From: Caprimulgus europaeus
Taxonomy: Eukaryota > Chordata > Aves > Caprimulgiformes > Caprimulgidae
Length of the DNA: 64,000 nt
Reading direction: 5' to 3'
NCBI GenBank assembly: GCA_907165065.1
Contig: OU015528.1
Coordinates: forward strand, 24,572,015-24,636,014
Position 1 is the stretch's first letter, and the number at the start of each line of letters is the position of its first letter. Under the pieces are notes generated by a model. It had not been told where the DNA came from. It worked only from the letters and a program-made list of their open reading frames with translations, and searched no databases. Shown here one piece after another: positions 1 through 9,960 of this stretch. A program made the position numbers and the translations under genes.

Positions 1-2117
1 AAGGCAAGCACTATGGTCAGCAGTGCATCTGAGCTGTGTATGTACTATTTTTGTAGTAGGGATGAATATCTTGATAAACTGAAAATGCTTGAGAATGCTC
101 ACTCAAAAACTCAAAAATGACATTTCAAAAACTTATTGCACAAGAAGATTTTATAAATAACGGAGAAGTAAGGTAAGGTGTCCATTTAAATCTGTGTTTG
201 TAAGAAGGCATTTAGTAAGTCTCAGTTTCAGGGATACTGCATACCTGATTCTGTCCATTGATGAATCTTCCAAAGAAAATAATTTATTGAAGTCTGGTGA
301 ACTCTGAACCTAAGACTCACTCTTAAGACCAGCATTTAGAAAAAAACCCACTCTTTAAATTTTTTTTCCCTGTGTTTGTCCCTTCACATTTTTCTCCTTT
401 CCTTTTTTCCCAAGAACAAAAGAAAATACATGTTTTTTACAATTAACTTCATGTGTTTCTTGTCTTAACAGAGATTGATCTCAGGTTTTTTGTTATATTG
501 TAAGAATTGCATTAGTTTACTTTTTATTAGTAAGCAGCTTTTAGTAAGCAGATATCTGAATCCACCAGACTTTTTTCCTTTTTTCCTTTTTTCCTTTTTT
601 CCTTTTTTCCTTTTTTCAGTGCTTTGACTTGCTGAAATGGAAGCACAGCCAGTTTTCAGTAACATGTCTTGAACCACAGGAATAAACGGAACTCAATTAT
701 CTAATGGTCCCTTGAGGAACACTTCTCATTCTTCCTAATTGAAGTAGCGGTTCTCAGACCTTGAGATTAGGAATTCAGTTTGGGCCTATTAAAGGTTCAG
801 AGGGCTCATGGGCTAACTTTCAAATATTGCCTATGGTTCTCTGTTTGTTCCACTAAATTCCCTCTGAAGAGTCACTTTTTTGCCTTTACATCATGACTTT
901 ATGTTACAGATATTTATACTACTTTTTAATTTCCCTTTTTTGGATCACTTACATTTGACTTCCCGAGTATTATATTCTGTAATGTGAGTCAGTCTGTGAG
1001 ATATTCAGAACAGAGAGTGTATGTTCACACATCTGCTAAAGCTTCATCCACTTTGGGCACTGAGTAAGAATTAAGAAAATACATTTTCTAAAATGATGAA
1101 ACATGACATTAATATAGAAAATGTCAGTCACTAGTTATATTTTGTCAGATAAATATTATTTGCGGTGGCAGAGTTCAGTGCTTAATAATACATTGTTCTC
1201 ATCAGTACTGTTAAAGTGCACATGATTCATACTAAACCTTTATCTGAACTGATAGTGAAAGTAGGCACTTAGTATTTTCCTAAACCAAATCTCAGTTCAG
1301 AAGTTTAATACACTTCCATATTTACAGCAAAAGAAAACAATATTCTGCTTTCTCCAGAGATTTACTTATCTCAGTTGTATAGAAGAAGTTTATGCTGCTA
1401 TTGCTGCAGTTATAGAGATCTACTGAAACATTATTTAACAATGCACACTGTGATAATGCTGGATTTGCATGTTTCCTTTTTAAATTCAGTTTAGAATTAA
1501 AAAGTATTTTTCCTAGTAGAATGAACACATGAGAAGCAAAGTTGTTTGATATAAATATTAAGCAGCTTTGTAAAAATTCTGTTATTTGGAGATAGTAGAA
1601 ACATTTTAGTAAAATATCAAATGTTAAATTTTGAACTTTTTACTTTTTGTTTTGTCTTCTTAAAGTTTTAAAAGAAGTGTGTTTTAAATTTTATTATAAT
1701 ATTGTTGATTTACATATATTTTAGCTATAAATATTAGAATAAGCAAGTTCTGATAGATAAAACGTTATATCTAGGACTGTATGAATCCCCTCTGAGATTT
1801 TTTTTTTTTAGATTTGCCCAAATCAATTGTTTGCAGTTGTTTGCAGGTAACCAATTTTGTCCAGATTTGCTTACATGTTTGAGTAAGATGTGGTTTCAAA
1901 GGAGAGGTATACCTTACAGTAATTTTCTCCATTCTGCTTATCAGGCTTCCGAACATTCCTCCTCTTACACAAATAAAAAGACTCAATAGCATGCATTGGA
2001 AAAAGTGTCTATGGGAGATACAGTCTTGTAAAAATGATCTACCTTTCAGAATAAGTTTTGGTCATGTTTTTCAAACCTTAATATTTTCTTATATTTGCAA
2101 ATTTATACAGTGTTGGT
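1..2117. other. Unique AT-rich DNA, no gene seen
   Basis: This stretch is T-rich and low in GC, with stop codons frequent in all frames; open frames stay below about 75 codons and none resembles a known protein. Apart from the simple repeat at 571-617 I see no mobile element, RNA gene or promoter-like cluster. Confidence 0.7.
571..617. repeat. Simple repeat (TTTTTTCC)n
   Basis: Five perfect 8-bp units of TTTTTTCC followed by a partial sixth unit. It is a pyrimidine-only tract, so all purines are on the minus strand. Length variation between individuals is likely. Confidence 0.95.
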
Positions 2118-2407
2118 ATGCCATCACCTCGGGTACTGTGGACAGTTTTAGGCTCCACAATATAAGAAGGATATAAAAATATTAGAAAGTGTCAAAAGGA
2201 GGGCAACAAAGATGGTGAAAGAACTGGAGGACATGACTTAGAAGGAGCAGCTGAGGATACTTGGTTTGTTCAGCTTAGAGAAGAGGAGACTGAAGGATGT
2301 TTGCTGTCTACAACTTCCTCATGATGGGGAGCAGAGGGAGGTCCTGATCTCCTCTGTTTGGTTTTCAGTGATAACATGTGAAGGAATAGCTTAAAGCTGC
2401 ATTGAGT
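2118..2407 (+). mobile_element. CR1 retrotransposon, 5' part of an interrupted copy
   Basis: Sense-strand CR1 sequence from the region near the C-terminal end of ORF2. It carries the recognisable succession 'gtactgtggacagtttt', 'aagaagg', 'ttcagcttagagaagagg' and 'gataacatgtgaagg'. It stops abruptly at about 2407 within the motif that normally continues into 'ggttcagattgg'; that continuation is found at 2781. The copy is diverged, with several indels. It is therefore the 5' half of one CR1 split by a later CR1. Confidence 0.85.
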
Positions 2408-2780
2408 GAGAAAAGGAGGCTGAGGTGAGACCTTATCACTCTCTACACCTACCTGAAATAAGGTTGTAGAGATGTGGGTGTCAGTCTCTTCTCCCAGGTC
2501 ACAAGTGATAGAGCGAGAAGAAATGGCCTCAAGTTGTTCCAGGGGAGGTTTAGATTGGATATAAGAAAAAAACTTCTTCTCTGAAAGGGTAGTCAAACAT
2601 TGGAACAGGCTGCCCAGGGAGGTGGTGGGGTCACCTTCCCTGGTGGTATTTAAGAGACAGGTAGACGAGGTGCTTAGGAACGTGATTTAGAAGTGGAATT
2701 GGTAGTGGTAGGTTTATGGTTGGACTTGGTGATCTTAAAGATCTTTTCCAACCACTACACTACACTTCAGTGGTTCTGTG
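2408..2780 (+). mobile_element. CR1 3' end inserted inside another CR1
   Basis: Begins with 'gagaaaaggaggctgagg', runs through the CR1 3' region ('gagaccttatcactctctac', 'ggaacaggctgcccaggg', 'gaggtggtggggtcacc', 'ttggacttggtgatc') and ends with 'ttttccaaccac...ggttctgtg'. It is 5'-truncated, which is normal for CR1. It lies between two halves of a different CR1 subfamily copy in the same orientation. No clear target site duplication is seen, which is usual for CR1. Confidence 0.85.
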
Positions 2781-2995
2781 GGTGAAGTTCAGATTGGGTA
2801 TTAGGAAAAAGTTCTTCACTAGGACGGTGGTCAAGCACTGAAACACTCTTCCAAAAGAAGTGGTCATAGCCCCAAAACTGTCAGTGTTCAAGAAGTATTT
2901 GGACAATGCTCTTAGATATATGGTTTAAGTTTGAGATCACCCTGTGTGGAGTCAGGAGTTGGACACAATGATCCTCGCGGGTCATTTAATTTAGT
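2781..2995 (+). mobile_element. CR1 retrotransposon, 3' part of the interrupted copy
   Basis: Continues the element broken at 2407: it starts in 'ggtgaagttcagattggg', then carries 'ttaggaaaaagttcttcac', 'gtcagtgttcaagaag' and 'gacacaatgatcctcgcggg'. The 3' boundary is approximate because the terminal 8-bp repeats are not recognisable. Its subfamily signature (a 'ccccaaaactgtcagtg' stretch) matches the copy at 3318-4334 rather than the inserted copy. Confidence 0.82.
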
Positions 2996-3317
2996 TAGTC
3001 ATCTAGCATAATGCATATTGCTGCTGCAACTGAATGTGTGTCCACATTCAAATATAGGTATGTATGTCTATATTTTTCAGGGAATTAGAGATTGCTGTGA
3101 TGTGAATATTTTTAAGACTGACACATCAGGCCAGTTTTAAACTTTAAAACAAAGTTTTACTAAACTCATTCATTAGCAGCACACAATGCCAACGGTTCAT
3201 TTTTACCACATTATTAATCATCAGCACTAAGTACACAAAACTTAGTATTTATACTTAGACTTAGTGGGCTTGTCTTCCTTCTCCATCTTTCCTCCTTGTG
3301 CTTGATGTTTTTATGCT
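2996..3317. other. Unique AT-rich spacer between CR1 copies
   Basis: About 320 bases separating two CR1 copies. I see no repeat, open frame or motif that can be named. Confidence 0.6.
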
Positions 3318-3346
3318 ATCCTGGAGCTACATCTGGTTGACAGCTG

Positions 3347-3484
3347 GTGACCAGTGGTGTTCCCCAGAGTTCAATTCTGGGGCACCTTCTGTTCAATATA
3401 TTTATCAACAATCCGGATGTGAGAGTTGAATGCACCATTAGCAAGTTTGCTGATGTTACCAGGCAGGTGCTGTTGACTCTCTTG
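3347..3484 (+). pseudogene. Decayed CR1 ORF2 reverse transcriptase palm segment
   Basis: In the frame starting at 3347 the translation carries the conserved non-LTR reverse transcriptase series TSGVPQ, then a hydrophobic L-F-N-I-F-I-N block, then K-F-A-D-V. In active CR1 reverse transcriptases the last motif is F-A-D-D, the two aspartates binding catalytic metal. Here the codon at 3455-3457 reads Val, so the second aspartate is lost. The frame ends soon afterwards and the upstream endonuclease part is missing. The copy is therefore dead. Confidence 0.85.
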
Positions 3485-4023
3485 AGGCACAAGATGCCGC
3501 GCAGAGGGATCTGGATAGATTGGAGCACTGGGCTATGGTTAATGGGATAAAATTTAACAAGTTGAAATGCCAGATTCTGCACCTGGGATAGAGTAACACT
3601 GGGCACAAGTATAAACTAGGAGAGGTGTGGCTGGAGAGGAGCCTTGCAGAAAGGGATCTGGGATGCTGGCCGACAGCGGGCTCACCAGGAGTCAGCAATG
3701 TACCCTGGCAGCCAAGAGGGCAAACTGCATTCTGGGGGGCATCAAACACAGCATAAGCAGACCGTCAAGACAGGTGATTATACAACACTGAGTATTTTCA
3801 CTCAGTGTTGGTGCGGCCTCGTCTGGAGCACTGTGTGCAGTTCTGGGGCCCACAATTTAAGAAGGATGTGAAGGTCTTTGAATGCATCTGGAGGAAGGCT
3901 ACAAAGCTGGTGAAAGGACTGAAAGGCACATCCTATGAGGAGTGGCTAAGGACTGTGGATTTGTCTAGCTTGGAGAAAAAAAGGCTGAGGGATAACCTCA
4001 TGGCTCTCTACATCTTCCTGAGG

Positions 4024-4057
4024 AGAGGAACTGCAGAGGGAGAGGAACTGCAGAGGG
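4024..4057. repeat. 17-bp tandem duplication inside the CR1
   Basis: Two perfect 17-bp units, 4024-4040 and 4041-4057, each reading 'agaggaactgcagaggg'. The duplication is confined to this CR1 copy, so it arose after insertion or in its immediate source. At 17 bp it shifts the frame. Confidence 0.9.
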
Positions 4058-4334
4058 AAGTGCTGATCTCTTATCCCTGGTATCCATTGATAGGACATGT
4101 GGGAATGGTTCAAAGCTGTGTCAGGAGAGATTTAAACTGAACATGAGGAAGCATTTCTTTATTGAGAGGGTAGTCAAACCCTGGAGCAGGCTTCCTAGAG
4201 AGGTGATTGATGCCCCAAACCCGTCAGTGTTTAAGAGGCATTTGGACAATGCCCTTAATGACACACTTTAACTTTTAGTCAGCCCTGAAGTGGTCAGGCA
4301 GTTGGACTAGATGATCATTGTAGGTCCTTTCCAA

Positions 4335-5153
4335 TTTCCTTGTAATATTTTTTTTTCTTCCTTGCTGTGTGAAACATTTGTCCTGCTCCCAAAAAGGAGA
4401 TTCCATCATACTTACCTAATTTTTGATTTTGCCATTAATCTTTCTTGTGTATTCAGCAGAATGCTGATTTGCAGTTCTTTGATCTTATTTTGCTCTGTCT
4501 AGCATCACTTGGGTATCTCCTGCATCTTGTGCCCACTGTTTATCTCTTTGGTAGTTACATTGCTCACATACTTATGTGAAATGCATGTACTTTGTGTCTG
4601 GCTGTGCATTTACAGAGTCACAGAAGACTTACATACTGTTGCTAGTTACACTGTTTTAGTTGGATTACTTTTGGGTTCATGGCAAAGGATATTAATTTAA
4701 CTTTTTAATTTATAATTTATAGCTGTCACAGACTTCTACTTTAGCTACATTACATTACTTTGGCAGTTTAGATATTGAGCATTAAGTTCAACTAGTCATC
4801 TAGGATCCCCTTTTCACCTATGACACCTCTAGAAGGTGATTAATCTCCTCAAAAAACAGGGATTTAAATGGAAGGGTGAATCATCTTCCAGAATTGCCAT
4901 GAACAATGCAGGACACTCAGTGACTAATATAGGTTAGACAGCTCCTGTCAGATGAAAGGAATCCTGTCTCTGTGGCACTGTCAGACTTTCCACTGGCAAG
5001 CTGTTTCCACACCAGTTTTCCAGCAGTTCTTATGCTAAGGCAAAGTAGGGAAGATCCTTCCCTGTTAAGTGCTGCAAAGGTGGATATTTATGTACACACA
5101 AAATTGCAAAATTATATTGACATTGTTGCATTTCAGGTAATCAGTATGTGATT
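4335..5153. other. Unique DNA between CR1 and LTR
   Basis: AT-rich and without a supported gene. Two open frames of about 63 codons in 4311-4700 are hydrophobic, low-complexity readings with no recognisable domain. I see no repeat family here. Confidence 0.6.
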
Positions 5154-5342
5154 TGTTAAGGATATATTGGGTTCATGTAGCAAGGTTTTGGTAGTGGGGG
5201 GGCTACAGGGTGGCTTCTGTGAGAAGCTGCCAGAAGCTTCCCTCATGTCTGACACAGCCAACTCCAGCCAGATCCAAGACAGACCTGCTGCTGGCCAGGG
5301 ACGAGCCCGTCAGTAATGATGGTAATGCCTCTGGGATAACAG

Positions 5343-5349
5343 ATTTAAG
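5343..5349 (+). promoter_or_regulatory. TATA-like motif of the LTR
   Basis: ATTTAAG upstream of a purine-rich AAGGGGG stretch, at the place where this LTR family has its core promoter. It is degenerate here. The assignment is by position and composition only. Confidence 0.4.
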
Positions 5350-5541
5350 AAGGGGGAAAAAAACCTGCTGCAGAAGAGCAGCCAGAGACATGAGTGAAAA
5401 TATGTGAGAGCAACAACTCTGCAGACACTAAGGTCAGTGAAGAAGGATGGGGAGAAGGTGCTCCAGGTGCCAGAGCAGAGGTTCCCCTGTAACTTGTGGT
5501 AAAGACCATGGTGAGGCAGGCTGTCCCCTGCAGCCCCTGGA

Positions 5542-5803
5542 GGACCCCACGCTGGAGCAGGTGGATATTTGAAGGAGGCTGTGGGAAGCCCACACTGGAT
5601 CAGGCTTCTGTCAGGGCCTGTGGCCTTATGGAGAGAGGATTCCTTGCTGGAGCAGGTTTGCTGGCAGGACTTGTGAGCCCACAGGGGACTCATACTGGGA
5701 CAGTCTGTTCTTGAAGAACTGCAGCATATGGGAAGGACTCACATTGGAGAAGTTTGTGGAGGACTGTCTCCTGTGGGAGGGAGGGACCCCACGCTGGAGC
5801 AGG
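5542..5803 (+). repeat. Six-unit degenerate tandem repeat inside the LTR
   Basis: The core 'ggaccccacgctggagcagg' recurs at 5542-5561, 5585-5604, 5637-5656, 5685-5703, 5734-5752 and 5783-5803. Spacings are 43, 52, 48, 49 and 49 bases. The first and last units are almost identical, the inner ones more diverged. Between cores the text also recurs loosely ('gaaggactg', 'gtgggaagg'). Confidence 0.85.
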
Positions 5804-6000
5804 TGAAGAGTATGTAGAGGAAGGAAATGACATGTGGTGAACTGACCACAGCTCCCGTTCCTCGTCCCTCTGTGCTGCTGGAGGGAGGAGACAGAGGATT
5901 CCGGAGCAGACCTGAGCCCAGAAAGAAGGGAGGGGTGGAGAGGGAAGGTGTTGTCAAGATCTAGTTTTATTTCTCATTATCCTACTCTTTTTTGATTGGT

Positions 6001-6006
6001 AATAAA
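6001..6006 (+). terminator. Polyadenylation signal of the LTR
   Basis: AATAAA about 190 bases before the LTR end, in a stretch with 'tttttgattgg' upstream. Its place between the promoter-like part and the U5-like block is what a retroviral LTR shows. Confidence 0.65.
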
Positions 6007-6195
6007 TCAAACTAATTTCACCAAGTCAAGTCTGTTTTGCTTATGACGGTAATTAGTGAGTGATTTCTCCCTGTCCTTATCTTGATCTATGAGCCTTTTG
6101 TTATATTTTCTCTCCCCTGTCCAGATGAGGAGGGCAGTGATAGAATGGCTTTGGTGGGCACCTGGCACCCAGCCAGGATCAAACCACCCCAAACA

Positions 6196-9100
6196 GAAAC
6201 AAATTCTACATTCTGGTCTATCTTACCACTTACCTGGTTATTCTGAGGAAGTATTTATTTCTGTTTTTCAGAAAAAATGTGATGCACTTTTAAGGCTGGA
6301 TTCACATGTTCTTGTAGTCGGCCTATTTTCCTAGATTATGCAGGGCTCTGAACTATTTGTTGCTCTTGCAAAGCTTAACTGAACTCATTCAGTTAATATT
6401 GTTTGCAGTCTCAGTCACCGTTAACCTTTTCTATAACTGCAAATGACAAAGGTCAGGAACAAATATCTTATCCTGAGTCTAGTTAAACCATCGCTGTGGT
6501 TTAACAAATACTACAAAATAATAACTGAAAACTGCATCATCCCGAATGAATACGCTTGATCTCTACTTTTCTGTGTTTTTTCCATTTGTCAAGCCAGAGC
6601 TCCTCATCTTTCAGTGTGAAACTCTCTGTACCATCTCTGCTCTTGCTGCATACTGCGTACTGCTGAGCTTTAGCAATCTCTACTTTTGACAGTTGTGCAG
6701 CTCCAGTGTTTGATTTTGTTCCTTTCTCTGTACTACTATGTTTTCTTTTCACTGGCAAAATCTTTGTCTTGTCTGTTCAATCTCCTAATCAAATTATGTT
6801 ATGCTCAGCCTTATAAAAACTGGATCTGTTGTTTTTTGGTTTTGGTTTTTTTTTTTAACTATGTAATAATGAAATAGGAAACAAAGAATTAAGATGGTAG
6901 CATCTTTTATAAACTCTACACATCTTCTGCACTTTATAAAACTTATAGTAACTGACATTAGGCATGAACTCTATGTGTAGTTTGGATCACAAAACTTTGG
7001 TTCAAGACCTCTGCAATCTTCTGTAAGCAAAGACCACGCCTGGGAATTCTTTATAATCAATAACACACAAAGTAGTTTGAGAGTTTATTTTAATTGTGAC
7101 TCTTCGGGCTTTTAGATGTGCTGTGACCTGAGATTGGACCTGGAATCTGGGATATCCCCAGTATTCCTGGTCTCCTGATCATCTAGTATGGGAAATGTTG
7201 CCATTTCCTTGAGGTCTATACACCCATGGCCATAAGAATGGGGTTTGAGTATCTTAGACTTGCCTTGAAAGAGTAGGCTGGAAAGTACCCAAATCTTCCA
7301 GCTGAGACGTAGACTCAAAATTATCTTTCAGTCCCTTGAGTTCACCCCTGTCATTTGGCATGAGACTGGTAGTAGTGTGAGGACACAGAAGCAACTTCTT
7401 CTTAACTAAAGACTTTATTAGTAAAAATTTGTCAGTTTTTACTACTGTCACCACAACTACCAAAATACAGACATGCATGAATCCTGCTTTAACTGTGCTT
7501 AGGATTTCTCCATAATTTTTAAGTGATTTCCATTTCCCCTCTGTATGCAGATATTTTTTTCAGCCTGTGCCTGCCAGTTATGTCTCACAGCTTCCCCTTT
7601 TCTCTTTGATGGGCAGATCTTTCAAAAGATCTGATGTTCTTTGATCTCAGGTTTGGTAATCTTCCATATTCTCAACAGTCAGCTGAAGGGCTCCTCCTTG
7701 GTTAGAATCTTAGCTAGTATTTTGGAGGAATGTTCTAATATGGGACATGATTTATTTTTGCTGAATAATTATTGTTATTATTTATTAAAGAATGATACAC
7801 CAACATGCAATTACAGATGACATTACAAATTAAGGATTGTAAATGTAAATAGAATGACAGTCAATGTTTGTACAAGGCAGAGATCCTCAGTTCTCCACAA
7901 GTATTTCACCAAAGTTCCCAGCAGCAGAAGCCAGAGGACCATCCCACAGAAGCCTCTTCTGGCTATGTTAGTACCCTCACCTACTGGGAAATGCTGCCAT
8001 CCAATAATACAGCTTGTCTGTGATTTATCAGAGAGCTTTCAAGTCATTTTTTCAAGACCATCTGAAATAGTTCTAGTGTGATGCTTTTATGCTTTACAAA
8101 CATCTTACAGCTAGCTCCTTCACTTTATCCACTCTTAATTCTGTCAGATTGAGCAATGTACATTTATGTCATTGCTGTACAATGTGCTGTAAAAGTGTAA
8201 ATAAAATCACTGTCCTTTTAAAGAAATTTTCTGTTTAATTGATTATAAAAGAATTATGATTCTATATCATATATTGGGATAAACTTATCCAAATCTCCAT
8301 ATATAGCTATCCAGAATCCCAGAAACCTTAATGTCATTTATGCATTCCTCTGAAGAGTGTTCAAGCACTCTGCATGCTCTGGTCACCATAAATGATCCTT
8401 ATTCTTTAGAAATACCTACATTCATATGTATTGCACTTTAAAAATGTACTAACTTGTGACCATCTATTCTTTAGCTTTTATTCCCCACAGATGACTTTTT
8501 TTCAAATATTTCTGTGCCAGTCTGTTTCTTGATGGGAAACCTTTTACCCTGAATACAATTCCTTGAAAATTTCTTAAAGAAACTGACCTCTCTGTTTGGA
8601 AGGAGAAATGTTGTGATAGTCTCATTAGTCCTCACAAGAAATATGAATAAACTATTAGCAACAATTATTTAACAGGAAACAGAACTTTTATATTTTCTAT
8701 GTAATACATGTTGAAAAATTTATGTTTAGGGGAGGAGAATGGATAGACAGTCAGCCGATTAATTGTATAAGTAGCTTTTTTAGAAATAGCCAGTTTCCAA
8801 AGAACAGAAAAATATCAGCTGCAAGGTAGTCATGAAACAGTGGTGAGTATATACTGAGTAGAATGCTTTTAAAAATAATTTTAAGGGGATTTTTATTAGT
8901 TTAGGAGCAGACTTTTACAACCCTTGCTGGTGTAGCACTGACAGTAATTTTTTACACCTTCCCTTACTGGTTTCTAAAGTGTAGCTGGGGATAAAGACCT
9001 ATGTGTTGGAAGACTGTGTGTTTGTTGAATAGCCATCTGTTACAGTATCCCTTGGGGATAATACATCAAAAGGAGATTTCAAAATGGAAATACTATGTGA

Positions 9101-9764
9101 CCATTGCAGTGATGTCTTAGTTCACAGAAATACTGAAATCATGACATGAAGAAGTGTGAATTGCTCCTCCTGTTCTCTGAGGTGTTAGTTTTGTAGCCCA
9201 ATGCTCACAGATTAAATGTCAGTATATGTAAGTTATCATCCTGCTTATCAAAGTAGCCAAAATTTCCAAAATGTGTGAATCCGAAAATCTCAGGTAGTTT
9301 CCTTTGCCAAATCCCAAAATGCACTCTGCTCAGCTCCAAAGCCATCAGCTTCTCCTCTATTTCTCTTTCAGTGCCCTACTGTCTTTGATATGAAAACCTT
9401 AGCACCCTGGAAACTGAGCTAGAGTCAAATTAATTTAATAAAATAAATAATGTACATAATACAGAACTGATTGCATTAGCCAGTTTCATATTTAATTCAT
9501 AAAACTTTCCATGTTTTAATTTACTTGCTGCTGCTAATACTGCTGCAGAATTTACATTCTTCACTACAGGTTTGCTGGAGATAAAAACATTTTCAGTGGT
9601 AGAATACAAAGTAATAGGAAAAGATAAAGGATTAAACATGGAATTGAGATTCTGTGTGGAAAACAGATGAAATACTGCTGTCTATTAGGAAAATGTAATG
9701 CTCTAGCAAGAGTTTTGGAGTTTTATGATAGATAAAATGAAGATTGGTCTTATCCAAACCCATA
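6196..9764. other. Unique AT-rich DNA, no gene seen
   Basis: Contains scattered open frames of 60-75 codons on both strands, including a lysine-rich one at 6537-6758 on the minus strand, none with a recognisable domain or convincing splice signals. No CR1, LTR or RNA gene is visible. Confidence 0.65.
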
Positions 9765-9804
9765 TTTTTATTATTATTTTTGTTATTATTGTTATTATTA
9801 TTAT
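9765..9804. repeat. Simple repeat (TTA)n with TTG interruptions
   Basis: A run of ATT/TTA triplets broken by two TTG triplets, immediately before the inverted-repeat segment that begins at 9806. Confidence 0.85.
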
Positions 9805-9805
9805 A

Positions 9806-9949
9806 GCACCACAGGTGTAATTAGCCCTTCACAGAGAGACATAGTAAGGCCATTTGGTCCAGGTTTACGACAGATGCCCCACCATTATAATGGTGGGCAG
9901 TGGACCTGTAGGCAAGGACACAAAGGTGCACCTGTGTGGACTGTGGTGC
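9806..9949. repeat. Nested inverted repeats around a perfect 20-bp palindrome
   Basis: Outer arms GCACCACAG (9806-9814) and CTGTGGTGC (9941-9949) are perfect reverse complements. Just inside them CACAGGTG (9810-9817) pairs with CACCTGTG (9929-9936). In the middle, 9878-9897 is a perfect 20-bp palindrome, 'cccaccattataatggtggg'. A direct repeat GACCTGTAGG occurs at 9903-9912 and 9951-9960. The block is richer in GC than its surroundings. I cannot assign it to a repeat family; a short transposon remnant is possible. Confidence 0.6.
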
Positions 9950-9960
9950 AGACCTGTAGG

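Larger units (their letters stand above)
3318..4334 (+). mobile_element. CR1 non-LTR retrotransposon, longest copy in the window
   Basis: A 5'-truncated CR1 of about 1 kb on the plus strand, beginning inside the reverse transcriptase of ORF2 and running through the ORF2 C-terminus into the 3' region. Recognisable blocks are the reverse transcriptase segment (3347-3484), 'gcggcctcgtctggagcac' near 3812, 'cacaatttaagaaggatg' near 3850, 'gataggacatgtgggaatgg' near 4090, 'tagtcaaaccctggagcagg' near 4171 and 'ttggactagatgatcattg' near 4302. Frameshifts and stops break the frame. A 17-bp tandem duplication lies at 4024-4057, and a local inverted repeat lies near 3785-3810. The typical terminal 8-bp repeats are not seen, so the 3' boundary is approximate. 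Confidence 0.92.
5154..6195 (+). mobile_element. Solo LTR of an avian endogenous retrovirus-like element
   Basis: About 1.04 kb of GC-richer sequence of a kind I recognise as a common bird LTR. It starts near 'ttgggttcatgtagcaagg' and ends near 'ggatcaaaccaccccaaaca'. Features in the expected order are a TATA-like AT-rich motif at 5343-5349, an array of degenerate repeats of about 49-bp period (5542-5803), a polyadenylation signal AATAAA at 6001-6006, and a U5-like block ('ttctctcccctgtcc') near 6107-6121. No internal retroviral genes follow, so it is a solo LTR left by recombination. A target site duplication could not be found for the termini chosen, so the ends are uncertain by 10-20 bases. 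Class is inferred: the U5 similarity to the LTR at 48060 points to an ERVL-like lineage. Confidence 0.78.

Noticed and set aside
5154-6195. Target site duplication for the 1-kb LTR
   Set aside because: Several possible termini were tried by eye; none gave matching flanks, so no duplication is reported.
6537-6758. 73-codon lysine-rich minus-strand frame
   Set aside because: Reads like a protein fragment at first sight, but matches no family I can name and has no supporting signals.
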